The notes: a model not told the origin generated them from the sequence alone. 64,000 nucleotides of DNA from Tritrichomonas musculus (GCA_039105265.1 JAPFFF010000051.1:310001-374000), one strand, 5' to 3'; positions 38,633 through 49,828 are shown, counted from the first letter of the stretch. Numbers and translations are program-made.

Positions 38633-40198
38633 ATGGAAGGGGAGAATGTAGAAGAAACAGGAAATCAGCCTTTAGAAGCAGAAAATGGACCATCGTTGGA
38701 TCAAAGTACAACTTCTCCACTCGCAGAAGGTCTTTTATCTCCAAATATTCAAGAATCTAATAATACTCAAGCTGAAATAGAGACTTCAAATCAAGTGCAA
38801 CAATCTACAAACGAAAATGCAGTTGATTCTGTACAAAATGAAATTACTACGCATGTCGATGGTTTATTACCTCACGATGAAACAAATACAACGCAAAGTC
38901 AGCCCTCTCTTGAAAACGAAAATCAACCTGCTTCACCAGAGCAGTCAGAACAACAAAATCAATCTTTCAATCAAGATTCACCTTCTCCTTCAGATAACCC
39001 TACAATTCAACCACAAAATGAAGTAATGCAGGCAGCATCCAACGAAAACGATTCAAATTCACCAGAAGTAAATAACAACGATGCAGAATCACCTCAAAAT
39101 AACGAAAGTTCCACTTTACCTCAAGTTATGATGCCAAATACAGCTCGAGTTTCGTCGCATGCTCCACGCCATTTTTATCCATCAATGCCCCAAACTGCTC
39201 GATCGAGTAAAAGTTGTCGATTTGTCAAAACTAAGCCCGGAACATCAAGAACAAATCCTTATATATGTCGCAAAATCAGTAGTTTTTCTGTTCCAATAGT
39301 TCAATTGCGTGCGTCATATCAAAGAATGGATACCCAACTGCATTCTCTTGTAGCTAATTGTAACATTGAAGCTATTTCACCTGAATTAATGATGGTATAC
39401 AAGCGTGTAGATCAAGCTTACGATCTTTTCTGTACTCAAGCAAATCTTCTCCTCAGTTCTCAAGATCCTAATGCAACGCCTCGTCAACAAGAAAAGACTT
39501 CTGCTATATACAAAGTATCAGAAGAGCTGGTTAATGAATGGGTAACTTTTATCAAACTTTTTAATAGCACAATTGCGCGTGGTTCAACTCCTTTTTTCCA
39601 AATCATTTCTGGTAGATTATCTAGAATATTATCAATATTTCGAAGTCTTAATGAAAGAACAAATCTTGGCATGATGCGTATTGCAATGACGCGTGATGGT
39701 GTACGCCGAGTTGACAGTGAAATTATACTTCTTCGTCGTGAATGTAACGCAAAATTCAGAAATGGAGAGCATATAGATCAAACTTTTGCTGATAAGGTAA
39801 AGAAAGTAACTGCAAGAGTTGAAAATGTATTTAAGAATTCCGTTACAAAGGCAACCATGTATACTGCCGAAATCATGAGATTAAAATCAGATATGCAAGT
39901 TGAAGCAAGCGATTTGAAAACAAATGTCGATTCAATGGTCAATTTTGATACAAGTGCAGGATTAACGAGAGCTGAAATAGCAAAAGTAAATGAAGTTTTT
40001 AATTCTCTATTTCAATTGATAAGGCTCCCTCTTGAACTAAAATTGAAATATGAAGATGATATGTCTGAAAATGAAAAAGCTGCGACAAAAAAAGATGAAG
40101 AAGAAACAAAAAATAAAGAATCGACAAATATAAAAACGAATCGAAAGCCAATTAAAAATAGTACAATGAAAGTTTGTATGTTCGAAAATATGGTGTAA
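38633..40198 (+). CDS. Hypothetical protein, disordered N-terminus and helical C-terminus
   Basis: 521 residues, family not recognised. Residues 1-180 are low-complexity, rich in Gln, Asn, Ser, Glu and Pro. Residues 180-215 are basic and Ser-rich (TARSSKSCRFVKTKPGTSR). Residues 220-480 look all-helical with regular hydrophobic spacing (RASYQRMDTQLHSLVANC, FNSTIARGSTPFFQIISGRL), followed by a charged Lys/Glu tail. It has no membrane segment and no catalytic motif. Coding bias and length support a real gene. The neighbouring DNA is a transposon-rich gene graveyard. Confidence 0.8.
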   Translation: MEGENVEETGNQPLEAENGPSLDQSTTSPLAEGLLSPNIQESNNTQAEIETSNQVQQSTNENAVDSVQNEITTHVDGLLPHDETNTTQSQPSLENENQPASPEQSEQQNQSFNQDSPSPSDNPTIQPQNEVMQAASNENDSNSPEVNNNDAESPQNNESSTLPQVMMPNTARVSSHAPRHFYPSMPQTARSSKSCRFVKTKPGTSRTNPYICRKISSFSVPIVQLRASYQRMDTQLHSLVANCNIEAISPELMMVYKRVDQAYDLFCTQANLLLSSQDPNATPRQQEKTSAIYKVSEELVNEWVTFIKLFNSTIARGSTPFFQIISGRLSRILSIFRSLNERTNLGMMRIAMTRDGVRRVDSEIILLRRECNAKFRNGEHIDQTFADKVKKVTARVENVFKNSVTKATMYTAEIMRLKSDMQVEASDLKTNVDSMVNFDTSAGLTRAEIAKVNEVFNSLFQLIRLPLELKLKYEDDMSENEKAATKKDEEETKNKESTNIKTNRKPIKNSTMKVCMFENMV

Positions 40199-40557
40199 AA
40201 ATAAAATGTTATCTTATAGTTGACATTGATTATTTTTTTTTTTTTTTTTTTTGTTATAAGGTATTGCAAACTCGAAGTCAATTTTTTTCATATTTTATAT
40301 ATAATACAGTGATGTTTACCGATCCAAAAAATATTGTATAAAATAAAAAAAAAGAAAAAAACTTGCAATTAAAAATAATTGGAATTTCGTGATCCATATT
40401 ATCACATATCAATATAAAATTACCTTAGTATTTTTTTAGTACCAGAAGTTTAGAATATATTTAAAGTGCCAAAATAATACAATGTTTTTACGATGAAGAA
40501 GTGTAAAGTTGTATTTGAAACTTTTTCAATTAATAAACTATTCAAAATTTAAAAAAA
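40199..40557. other. Intergenic, no feature recognised
   Basis: AT-rich spacer of about 360 bp with a 19-T run near 40232-40251. No gene or repeat is recognised. Confidence 0.35.
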
Positions 40558-40573
40558 CCAACTTTACCCTTAA
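40558..40573 (+). promoter_or_regulatory. Orphan copy of the Rab/TBC promoter-like motif
   Basis: CCAACTTTACCCTTAA, 16 nt identical to the core at 2911 and 4850. No intact ORF follows. The downstream 40.6-41.4 kb region holds decayed coding-like fragments, so this may be the promoter of a dead gene. Confidence 0.45.
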
Positions 40574-40819
40574 TACAGGGGATAATTGAAAAATTGACCT
40601 TCTTTGGCTGTTTTTGTGCAAATATGGATTTTTACATCTGTAAATATTTTTTACTGTAGTTAGTTCATGGATTTTACTATGAAAAGAGCCGATAATGGAG
40701 TGGGAAGGTAAATATTCTTGAAACAATATAACATTTTTCTCTATATTGTATAAAGTATTTGGACATGTCTTTTTTATACTTAAAATAAAGTTCTGATATA
40801 TTGCAACTTAATTTTTTTA

Positions 40820-41371
40820 CTTGCCCAGTAAAATGTCAAGTGCTTATGAGAACCACATATCTGATAATTTATTAAACTGACTAAATTGATAGTACTGTAG
40901 GAATTGGAGCAGATATAGTTGAAAAGATATATTAAAATATATATGAAGATGAGTTTGCTACAACAGCAAGGGAAATATTCAAAACTGATTAGTTTTTCCC
41001 ACAGATTGATAACTATAAAGATAAATGTCTCTAACGATTAGAATTCTATAATGTTTGGGATAGGTAATCATGTAAAATATATTCATCAATTGCAGAACAG
41101 TAAGCACATAATTATATCGGGCGATAGTTCTGTAAATTTTATTCCTATTAAATTCTAGGTTGAGTTCTATTCAGGACGTCATAACAGCATTCCAATTATG
41201 ATACCCAAGAACGAATCATTTGCAATTGAAATACATTAGATGATTTTCTAACTGCTGATGTTGTTTATGATGTGCTAAATGAATTAAAAATTAGTATGGT
41301 TAATATGGATTATTAATATCTAAAAGATGAGGTAGAAAATAAATATTCAACTAAATTTATGGTATATTATT
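40820..41371 (+). pseudogene. Decayed coding remnant, family not recognised (left part)
   Basis: Short plus-strand pieces have coding-like composition, for example NIYEDEFATTAREIFKTD near 40938-40993, EFYSGRHNSIPIMIPKNESF near 41163-41223 and LDDFLTADVVYDVLNELK near 41237-41291, broken by stops and frame shifts. The mariner element begins at its right edge. Similar debris resumes at 45256, so one gene may have been split by the insertion. I do not recognise the protein. Confidence 0.45.
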
Positions 41372-41396
41372 TATAGGGTGGCCATTAAGTAACCGC

Positions 41397-44019
41397 AGAG
41401 GTGTTTTCACCAATATTAAAAACGTCATATTTTTTTTTGTGATCAATATTTTAAAATGAAATTTGGTATAATTTCATATTATCAGATTCTTAATAATATT
41501 GCACCACATATGAATTGTTTTAAGAATTTTGATAAAATAATTAAATTGAGTAATTTGAAATGACTTTTAGCACTTTTGATGTTTTTTATATCAATATAGC
41601 TTATACAAATATTCTAAAAGCATTTTTAAGTATGAATTTCATCTTATATTAAAAAAACACTCAGAAAAATGAGTTTGTTTTTAAATGATTCCCACAGACT
41701 TTTTTCCATTACAGATTTTCTAGCAGTTTTTTATTTCTATTTTTAATATATTAATAAAAATAAAAACATTAAAATATTTTAAATATATCGAGTGAATTCA
41801 AGATATGATCATTTTAAGTTTTTATCATCGTTCATTCAATTAATTTGTAACATAATTTAAATTTTTTTTATTTATATAACATATTTTTATAAATTATAAT
41901 GCTTTTTATGTACAATAATAAATCTATAAATTATATATTATAAATTGTATATCTTATAAAACTTGTTTTTATTATGATTTTATTTTTTTGTATACTTGAG
42001 AGCTTAATTCAAATTTTTCAATTCGATCAATTTCATTAAATTTATGCTTTTTTCTTAGCTTTTAAAAAAGATTGAATATAAAAATAATAAAAATAATAAA
42101 TATATGCATTTACTGTATATGAATAAAACAATAAAAAAGATAAAAATAATATTTTTAAGAAATTTACAACATCTAATTGAAATTTGATAAACTAAACAAA
42201 AATAAATCATATTTATCTTATAAAAACTTTTATTTTTTGCAGATAAGTGTTATAATTAATCATAATCAGAAAAAAGCTTTTAATACCCCCTCCTCGCTAC
42301 AAATGGTTATTTTTTGATACGTTATTTTTTCGTTATTTTTTTGAATGAAATTGAGAGAGAAAATTGAATAAGAAAAACGTACAAAAAACAAAAATTAATA
42401 ATAAATACTGAAGAAAAAGAGTTTTCAAAAAATAAATATACCTTTTATTAACTACATGCAAAGATGCTTATATGATAAAAAAATGAAGGAAAAAAAAAGA
42501 GGTAAAAATGATATTATTTTAATAATGTGATAAAAGAAAAGAGTTATGAAAGGTTTTCATATCCCTTAATATTATATGCTCTGAGTATTTAATGTTTTTA
42601 TATTTACTTAAATACGGTCCTAAAAATTTTCCTGATTTACTGATAATAAATTGCAAATATCTTATTCGGCTTTGAATCTTTTAAAAACTGTTATGAGAAA
42701 ATAAAAATAAGTTTTAAAGGTGATAATAACTATCGAAACAGAAATTGAAAATTTTGATTTTTCTTCCAAAATATAATATTATTTGCAAATTTTAGAGAGA
42801 AGTAAAAGATATGCGAGCATGGTTCTATATTATATTTTGGAAGAAAAAAAAGCACGATTAAAAAAGCAAATAAAATTTTGAGGTTTCTCTAAAGAATTTA
42901 AGGTTAGAATAAAAATGAATTTTTTTTGTAAATGCAAAGTATATAACGAAATTTTTATTAGCAGTATCGATTTCTTGGTAGGTTTATTGAATAAAATCAT
43001 CGAATTTGAGAGATTTGTTTTTTGATATTTGATTAATTGGAAACAGCCTTTAATAAATAAGTAAAAACAAAAAAAAAATGGTTATATAACAAATTAAAAA
43101 AGAAAATTAATTGAGAAAAAAAGCAATTTATATATATAAAACTAGGTGAATCTTGGATTTTCTAAAATAGGAGGAAATAAGAAAGAAGCTAGGTTGAAAG
43201 TAAAACAAATAAAGAGATATAGGAAACTCTTGAGGAAAAAAAAGAGTATTTTCTGTAAAAAAAGGCTCGACAAGTAAAATGTAATTTTGAAAATAAGACA
43301 AAAACATGCTACAAAGGTTCTAATAAAACATTAAATGAATCTCTATCGATTAGTTGACGAGTAAATGCGAAAAAAAAGCTTGTATAATGGAAATTGCGTT
43401 TGAAAAATTGCTTTTGCTTTTGTAAATAATGGACTTCTTGTCACTTTTTGGTTATTTTATCGTCAAAATTTTATGAAAATTTATTGTCATTCTCTTTGTT
43501 TTATTGTAAATATTTAAAAAATATTTCATTTATTTGATTTTATTTAAAAGAAATTGAATATTTTTATGAGTATTTATGAGGAGAAAAAAATGTTAACCAT
43601 AAAAAAATTATTTTTTTCAGGTTAACAAAAAACTTGTTAACATATAACGTACATGAAAATAACCATTTGTAGCGAGTTGGGGGTAATAGGTTTTATTGAA
43701 TTAAAAAAGCTTACTTTTGAAATTAAATATAAACTTACAAATATAAATAATCTTCATAATTTATAATTACAATAAAAAAGTCATATTTTATTATTACTTT
43801 TAAGAATAAATGTAATAATAACTTTTCAATATTCTTCAGAATTTTAAAAAAAATTCAATCATATTTATTCAATTTTGATAAAATTTTAATCATTTATATC
43901 TTAAAATTTTGCGATAGTTTTTAGTTATAAATTTATAAATAATCTAATTTATTAAAAATATATATAATATTAAATTATTATGCAAATTACATGAGAAAAT
44001 TATTGGTGAATACACCTCT
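41397..44019. mobile_element. TIR element B inserted in the mariner left end, 8-bp target duplication
   Basis: TIRs AGAGGTGTNTTCACCAATA (19 bp, one mismatch) lie at 41397 and 44019. GTAACCGC is present directly outside both ends (41389-41396 and 44020-44027), while the intact right end of the host mariner has it only once; that proves an 8-bp target-site duplication. The element is 2623 bp including a nested 1.4-kb insertion, so about 1.2 kb by itself. No coding sequence was recognised, so it is non-autonomous. An 8-bp duplication fits hAT-like or some Mutator-like elements; the superfamily is unassigned. Confidence 0.85.
42284..43685. mobile_element. TIR element C nested inside element B, TA flanks
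   Basis: TIRs of about 28 bp (CCCCC, two variable bases, then CTCGCTACAAATGGTTATTTT-like) at 42286-42313 and 43656-43683 differ at two positions. TA lies at both borders (42284-42285, 43684-43685). Length is 1398 bp with no coding capacity recognised. Its inner sequence is A-rich. The TA flanks suggest Tc1/mariner-type mobilisation, but the C-run terminus is unlike the other elements here. It is the youngest layer of a three-element nest. Confidence 0.85.
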
Positions 44020-45255
44020 GTAACCGCAATTTTTCTAAATTTTGAATAAAATATAAATTTGTTTATTAATTATAATTTCCTTTATATGAAATGCATGCTT
44101 TAAGTCTTCTTATACATTCGGAAAATAATGATTTATAAAAATCTTCATTTTTTGATACAAAAGCTTCTAACAGCTCATTGTCGTCTTCAAAATCATTTCC
44201 TTTGAATGATTATTTCATAGTGCCGAGCAATCCAAAATCACATATAGAAAAATCAGGCGAATATGCAGGATTGTCCCAAATATTAACTATTTAATTTTCG
44301 ATGTGTGCTTTCACTTTTCCTACAGTATGACTGGGGGCATTATCGTAATGCAGACAAAGCCTGTGCTTCGATCTTTTCGATTTCTTAATTAATTCGGAAT
44401 TTTCAATTGCCATTAAAATATTATTTATAAAATAATCCAGATATTTTCGTATCCATCGATTTGAGGTTAATTAATTGAACTCCTTTCCATTAATAAAAAT
44501 TGTAAACATTGACTTTTTGTCAAATTGAGTGTTTTTGTGATAAGATGGAATGTCTTCTCCTTTCATTATCCAAATTTCATTTGTTGGATAATGAAAAACA
44601 AACCAAGATTCATCACCTGTTAAAACGAATTCATATCCTGTTGATTATTCATATTCCAAATATAGTATTAAAACTTTCGCTAATTGTTTACTATTTTACA
44701 TTTGTTTTTATGTTATTATATGCGGATGAACTCTAAGATGCACGAATTTCAAACAAATCAAATTAGACTTATGATCCAATACTGTCGTATGTGAAAAATG
44801 AACCTTGTGGGCAATGTTTCAAGATGATGCATATTTATTTTCATCATGAGCTTTTTGAATTGAGACCGTTAATTGTTCATCCACTTGCCATCCAGGCTTG
44901 GGCAGATCACTTAAATCATCTCGGCCACACTTAATTTCATGGATCCAAAAATATATTTGGGTTTCTGATAGACATTCATCTCCATATGTTTTTTTATAAT
45001 TCTATGATGATATCTTTAGGTTTCATCTGTTTTCGGAGGCAAATTTTAATCGCATGCCTTTGTTACATTTAATTTTAACGAAGTTTTATAACGTACAATA
45101 TTATGATATACCTTTTTTTAATCAACATAAACAAGTTTGATAAAAAAAATACTTGTAATTATAAATACTTTTAAAGACCTATTTAATAATAATTTTATAA
45201 AACCAACAGCATTAATACACATCAAAATTGCGGTTACCTATCGACCTCACTATAT

Positions 45256-46160
45256 AACTATATTTAGAAGAGGATTTTATATCAAATGACCAGATTCAAT
45301 TATTATGACGCAATGGATTGTGATTCTAAATTTGCTTTGGAAAGTTCGATTCCATATATGAGAAATGCATTGAAGTTTCTATCTTTGTAAAGATGATGAA
45401 ACAATAATTATAAAAGTTACAAGAGATAATAAAATGATAGTTCCAGATTTATTCAAAGATGAAGCTACAAAATATATTACTGAAATAAAACGCAATGTGA
45501 GTCCGATCGGAAATATGTTCATAAGAATGATATGCTACTTGTTGTACCGTCTGATAAAACACAATGTGATGCAACAGCTGCTGTATCTTCATTAGGTTAT
45601 GTTGTTAATAATTATATGACATTTGATTTATAGCTCAAAAGAAGTATTAAATATTGAAGACAAATATATTTAATTAGATGATGGATGATTCCTAACATTA
45701 GCATAAGTTTTTATTTCATCATCATGACTGAAAAGCATTATATTGATCAGAAATCAAGGAGATGATGTTTTTAAAGCAGAAAAAATTCAAATAAAATTGT
45801 ATCACGTCTTTATCTTTTGTTTTTGAAGAAGTATTATTTATTTCACCAATTGTTTCACATATTTATCAAACAGATCCAACAATTAATCCCATTTTAATAA
45901 AATTAATGGAATAAAACAAGATGACAAATTTGTCATCTTCAACAAATATAGAGTGGATTATTGATTGAAATAAATTCTGAAGAATCTATTCTGTTGAGCT
46001 TTTAATCATTTTTTCTTGGTAACGACGAATTACACCAAAAACAGACAGTCAACCTCAATGGTGTCAACTACCTCAAGCATGCTATTATAGCAAAGCAATT
46101 CTTAATCAATGATGACCCAACACATAAAAAAGAATAGGCTAAGTAATCTACGTTGGGTGA
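45256..46160 (+). pseudogene. Decayed coding remnant, family not recognised (right part)
   Basis: Plus-strand pieces such as MTRFNYYDAMDCDSKFALES near 45286-45345, IIIKVTRDNKMIVPDLFKDE near 45404-45463 and LVVPSDKTQCDATAAVSSLG near 45539-45598 are separated by stops and frame shifts. Together with 40820-41371 this may be one gene interrupted by the mariner. No domain was recognised with confidence. Confidence 0.45.
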
Positions 46161-46199
46161 CTCATAGTGAAAATAACCATAATAGAGTCATATCAAATC

Positions 46200-46545
46200 C
46201 TACCACTTCGAAGGTAGACTAGCTATATTGTACTCTAAGAACTCAATGGCAAGATGCTCCATCTGGTACACACACTCAAAACTATTATCACTCCCGATAT
46301 CCTCAATAAACTCATCCCCGAAGCATTTGGTAGCTTCGTCTTTTAAATCATGAATCATACTTTCCATTCTTATCTCATCACTATCGCATCTAAAATATAA
46401 TATTCTTGATACCAATTTTAACTGCATCAGTATTCTTTCTTTTGAGTTCTCCAATTGCTCATTTGAATAAAAACAAAAAATAAAACAATAAGAGTTAGCA
46501 AATTAATTGTTTATTCTTTAGTAATCTCCTCAACGGTGTCCCTGA
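46200..46545 (-). pseudogene. Fragmentary minus-strand coding remnant, possibly cyclase-associated
   Basis: An 84-codon minus frame (46200-46454; LVSRILYFRCDSDEIRMESM) is stop-bounded and lacks partners. It resembles N-terminal cytoplasmic segments of large trichomonad membrane proteins and lies beside nucleotidyl-cyclase debris. This is a guess from context. Confidence 0.3.
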
Positions 46546-46764
46546 AGTCATCAGACAATGCTGATTCTTTTTCAGCCTTCTTTTTTTGTCCTTCTTTGGC
46601 TTTGGGTCAGGCTCTTGGTCATTGTCATCTTCTTCATTTCTTTGTTCTGGAGACGGAAGAGAAATTCATAGCTTTGATATCTCTTCAACTATCACAATAT
46701 TCTTCGGTCTACATTTTTTTATATTATTTAGGTTATAAACGATGAAATTTCATTCAATTTGATT

Positions 46765-47590
46765 CATCGAAACATTATCATTTCAAAGGACTCCTTCAAT
46801 CTATTGATTGTCAATTTGGCCACTTTATCGTTCTTTGGTGAAAGCGTTTAAGAGCTTGCGTATATAATGATTGCTAGTGAAGTTCTTTTCACTATGTGCC
46901 ATGACGGAGTCCCAGGAATGAGCATTTTGTTGTCTCTCAAAACATTGGAAGCTTACGTGCAAATCATGGTCGATCACAAGGCTTCAGTAACCGTCAAAGA
47001 AGGCATTTACATTGCAACTTTTCACGAATTTAATGGAACACGAAATTAAATTGTCTGAAAAAGAAGATAAATTCATTGTGGTTTTTGCCAACAGCTTTCC
47101 ACTGGTTCCGTTGCTTCTGTATTTCATACCTCCTTTAAATTTCTCAAGACTGTTCATTAAGGATGCGAACAAACTTGCAAAAATATTGTTGGGAATAACT
47201 TCTGAAGCCAAAGAAGAAGCACAAAAGCCAATTCAAAAAGACACTTCTTATGAAGTTTCACAAGCAACCAAAAAGAAACAAAAGAGTAAAAAATGGCTAA
47301 TTATGAAAATTGCCTTTTTCGTATTTAGTCTTTTGACAACTCTTTTCTATTACTTCATGATTGAAGAAAGGAAAGAGTTGAATGGAAATGTAAAGAAACT
47401 TGGTCGCTGGAATCTTCTTTCATCGATAAGAATGTCAATCTCAGTTGAATCAATGAATTACATGTTATCGGCGGTTATTTTGAATGGCTCAAGTTCATTG
47501 AACATCACAAATACGCCAAATGTTGTAGCGACACGCAAGAGAATGATTTCTTTATGTCGTTCGTCACTCGTTGAACTGGCGTCCTTGTGA
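46765..47590 (+). pseudogene. Adenylyl/guanylyl cyclase pseudogene, membrane and linker part
   Basis: A plus-strand remnant in at least two frames: MIASEVLFTMCHDGVPGMSI onward (46867-47046) overlaps a second frame (47012-47590) with a hydrophobic FPLVPLLLYFIPPL segment, KLAKILLGITSEAKEEAQK, a basic patch, a clear transmembrane helix (IMKIAFFVFSLLTTLFYYFM) and IRMSISVESMNYMLSAVIL. This layout occurs in the large multi-pass nucleotidyl cyclases of Trichomonas. The catalytic domain does not follow here; instead a catalytic-domain fragment lies next to it on the other strand (47582-47700), so the locus was rearranged. Confidence 0.6.
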
Positions 47591-47700
47591 GCCTGACGAA
47601 CAACGATAACTGTTGTTTCTTTAGTTGCCTGTAATCTAGCAGCCACGTTTATCGAGTCACCTAAAGACACCTTTCCAACCTAATAATAACGCTGGCTTTG
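47582..47700 (-). pseudogene. Class III nucleotidyl-cyclase catalytic-domain fragment, inverted
   Basis: The minus strand reads RYYYVGKVSLGDSINVAARL, then QATKETTVIVVRQAHKDA. GDSINVAARLQ matches the G(D/E)xVNxAxRLE block of class III cyclases that follows the transition-state residues. It abuts, tail to tail, the plus-strand cyclase fragment ending at 47590. Only about 35 codons remain. Confidence 0.65.
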
Positions 47701-48016
47701 AGGCGGTTTCTTCCACACAAAAATTTGATTTACAATAATCTTATCATTAATTTTATTTTATTTGTCTAAAAATTTTATTTTATAAATAAGATCATATTTT
47801 AAATAAAATATTTTTGTGAAGACCATATTTCAGAAATCATACATCTTTGCAATCAATAAATATATATATTTTATAGGACATTCGTTTTTTTCTACGCCAC
47901 TTTTTGAATGGTTTTTCTAGCTACTCATTGAAAGTAAAAAACCACCATCTTAAGGTGAAATTTAACTTACTCTGTTAAGAAAATTAACCAAAAAAATCGT
48001 AAATTTAAATTTTTCC
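47701..48016. other. AT-rich gap beside the cyclase debris
   Basis: No coding or structural feature recognised. Confidence 0.35.
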
Positions 48017-48160
48017 TTAATTTTTAACTATTTGCTTTTTTTGATATAATTTTTTTTTATTTTTACATAATTTTTCAGGAATATACGCACCAGTGATCAC
48101 CATGGGGTCGTGCGAAGCCGAGTCAGGTTCCTTGAATTGCTGGATGAATCGGGAAGCCAT
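48017..48160 (-). other. Short ORF with a higher-GC start, possible orphan first exon
   Basis: A 47-codon ORF starts MASRFIQQFKEPDSASHDPM, then VITGAYIPE, and then runs into Lys/Asn-rich noise. The first 29 codons (48074-48160) stand out by base composition from the flanking AT-rich DNA. It could be a gene remnant or a first exon ending near GTGCGTATAT. No family is recognised and no continuation was found. Confidence 0.3.
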
Positions 48161-48808
48161 TTGAACTAAATATTTATGCAATTTTTTAGCAAAAACTGAA
48201 AAAAAAAATGTATAAAAAAGTATTCAAAAAGTTAAAAAGTTTTCAAAAAGTGTGGAAAAATACGATTTATTTTTGTTCTTGTTATTTTTTTTTTTTTTTT
48301 GTTGATGCCAATATAAATCATATGATTAAGTTTTATTTGGTTTTTCATCATTCACTGATACAATATTTATTTTTTGATAAAATAAAATATTCTATCTTTC
48401 CTTTATTTATTTATTTTTTGTAATGATATTGCCTTTGATAACTAATGTATTAATTTATATTATATATAAATTAAAATTAAAAATATATAAAAGTATTAAT
48501 ATTTTATTATTATATAAGTTTTTTATTTTAAATACAAAAATAAAAATATTTTATTTTCTTTATTTTGAAAGGTATTTGATTTATTCAATTACTTTTCAAA
48601 ATAAAAATAAGTAAATTTTTTATTTAATCTTTAGCAACTTTCATTATTTATATTTTTTTATTTTATATTATTAGTATATTTTTATTATTTTTAAAATATT
48701 TTATTTAAATAAATTATTTTATTTAGATAAAATGGTGTTTTTAAAATTGTATATTATTTCAGAAAATTCAAAAAATTATTTTATTTCAACAAAATCGAAT
48801 TGATCAAA
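48161..48808. other. Intergenic, no feature recognised
   Basis: Very AT-rich. Short AT-biased frames here are noise. Confidence 0.4.
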
Positions 48809-49828
48809 ATGTCAATCAACCTTGGCTCTATTAAAGTTGGTCAAAAATACGAATTTCCTGTTTTTAAAGAAGTTACAGGAGTATTTACTCCTACAAAAAA
48901 TGCGGCACTATTACTTGATGGTGCCGAACTTGGTATTTTTTATGACTCTAACTACACTCAAAGATTAACGAGAGATGGACCAAATCCAGAACTTCATTTT
49001 ACTGGTTTTGGAAATGGAGGAAAAGTAACTTTTGAAGCTAAAGTCGGCAAAACATATTATTTTTGGTCAGGAAAAAAAGGATGTATGAATAGCAAATATC
49101 TCCTTCTTACCTCTCTTGACAATCTTGAAGTCAAACAAATTTCACCACCAGATGGAAGTGTATTTGAAATCGCGGGATATGGCGCCTCAGATATAGAATT
49201 TAATCAACCAGTCAATTTCGAATCGGCCTTCATTACTTACTCCTCCAAAACCATTCCAGTCACTCCGAGGAAGAATACCTCTTCAATCAACGTAGAAATG
49301 AAGAACCAGCTTTGGAGTCTCTATAAAGACGGATCAATTACCAAAGAAGGACAAAAATTCACCCTAACGATCAAGGGTATAAAAACAGACTCATCGACTC
49401 TCTACAACGGCGATGGAACCTTAACAATAAACTATCTTACATGTCCCAAGCCAATATCTGTCACTAACATCCAGGCTCCATCCGTTTTCCTACCAGTTTT
49501 CAATTCAAATGACAAGGACAGTTTCATTGTCTTAACGTTCGACGGAAAACTTAACGAAAAACCGCCAATCGCTGAACTTTTATATGGCGTCCCTGAAAGT
49601 GGCGACTTTTACCATGAAAAATTGAATACAGCAGTCGAAGATAACAGAATTAGAATTGACCTATCTGGGAAAAGGAGGACGCCAAAAGACATGCTCAGAT
49701 CTGGCAACGTTTACCCGACAGTTGCTGTAAAAGCAAGTAGCTTGGCTGACTCAAAGGGACATACTGCCTGGAGCGACGATCCAGGCGCTCTTGGCAGCTT
49801 AACTATTAATATTAATTATAAACCATAA
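48809..49828 (+). CDS. Beta-rich hypothetical protein
   Basis: 339 residues from the ATG at 48809; the upstream TTG is not a likely start. The protein is rich in Thr, Ser, Gly, Lys and alternating hydrophobic residues, as in successive beta-sandwich domains (GGKVTFEAKVGKTYYFWSGK; FTLTIKGIKTDSS; DSFIVLTFDGKL). It has no signal peptide, membrane segment or catalytic motif that I can name. Its texture resembles extracellular or periplasmic Bacteroidetes domains more than typical trichomonad proteins, and the next gene on the same strand is a beta-galactosidase of probable bacterial origin. Shared transfer history is an inference only. Confidence 0.8.
   Translation: MSINLGSIKVGQKYEFPVFKEVTGVFTPTKNAALLLDGAELGIFYDSNYTQRLTRDGPNPELHFTGFGNGGKVTFEAKVGKTYYFWSGKKGCMNSKYLLLTSLDNLEVKQISPPDGSVFEIAGYGASDIEFNQPVNFESAFITYSSKTIPVTPRKNTSSINVEMKNQLWSLYKDGSITKEGQKFTLTIKGIKTDSSTLYNGDGTLTINYLTCPKPISVTNIQAPSVFLPVFNSNDKDSFIVLTFDGKLNEKPPIAELLYGVPESGDFYHEKLNTAVEDNRIRIDLSGKRRTPKDMLRSGNVYPTVAVKASSLADSKGHTAWSDDPGALGSLTININYKP

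Larger units (their letters stand above)
41372..45254 (-). mobile_element. Mariner element (about 1.25 kb before insertions), transposase decayed
   Basis: The ends are inverted repeats: left TATAGGGTGGCCATTAAG then TAACCGC, and right (reverse complement) TATAGTGAGGTCGATAGG then TAACCGC, followed on both sides by AATTTT. TA lies at each border. On the minus strand from about 45.1 to 44.06 kb a mariner transposase can be read in pieces: FWIHEIKCGRDDLSDLPKPG, SWFVFHYPTNEIWIMKGED, LHYDNAPSHTVGKVKAHIE and NPAYSPDFSICDFGLLG, matching the HDNA.PH and YSPDL.P.DY blocks around the catalytic Asp residues. Several frameshifts and stops make it inactive. Its left end is split by another element (41397-44019). 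It is comparable to the Tvmar family known in Trichomonas. Confidence 0.88.

Noticed and set aside
40538-40726. 62-codon minus ORF
   Set aside because: It overlaps the orphan promoter motif, has no recognisable domain, and is short for chance expectation.
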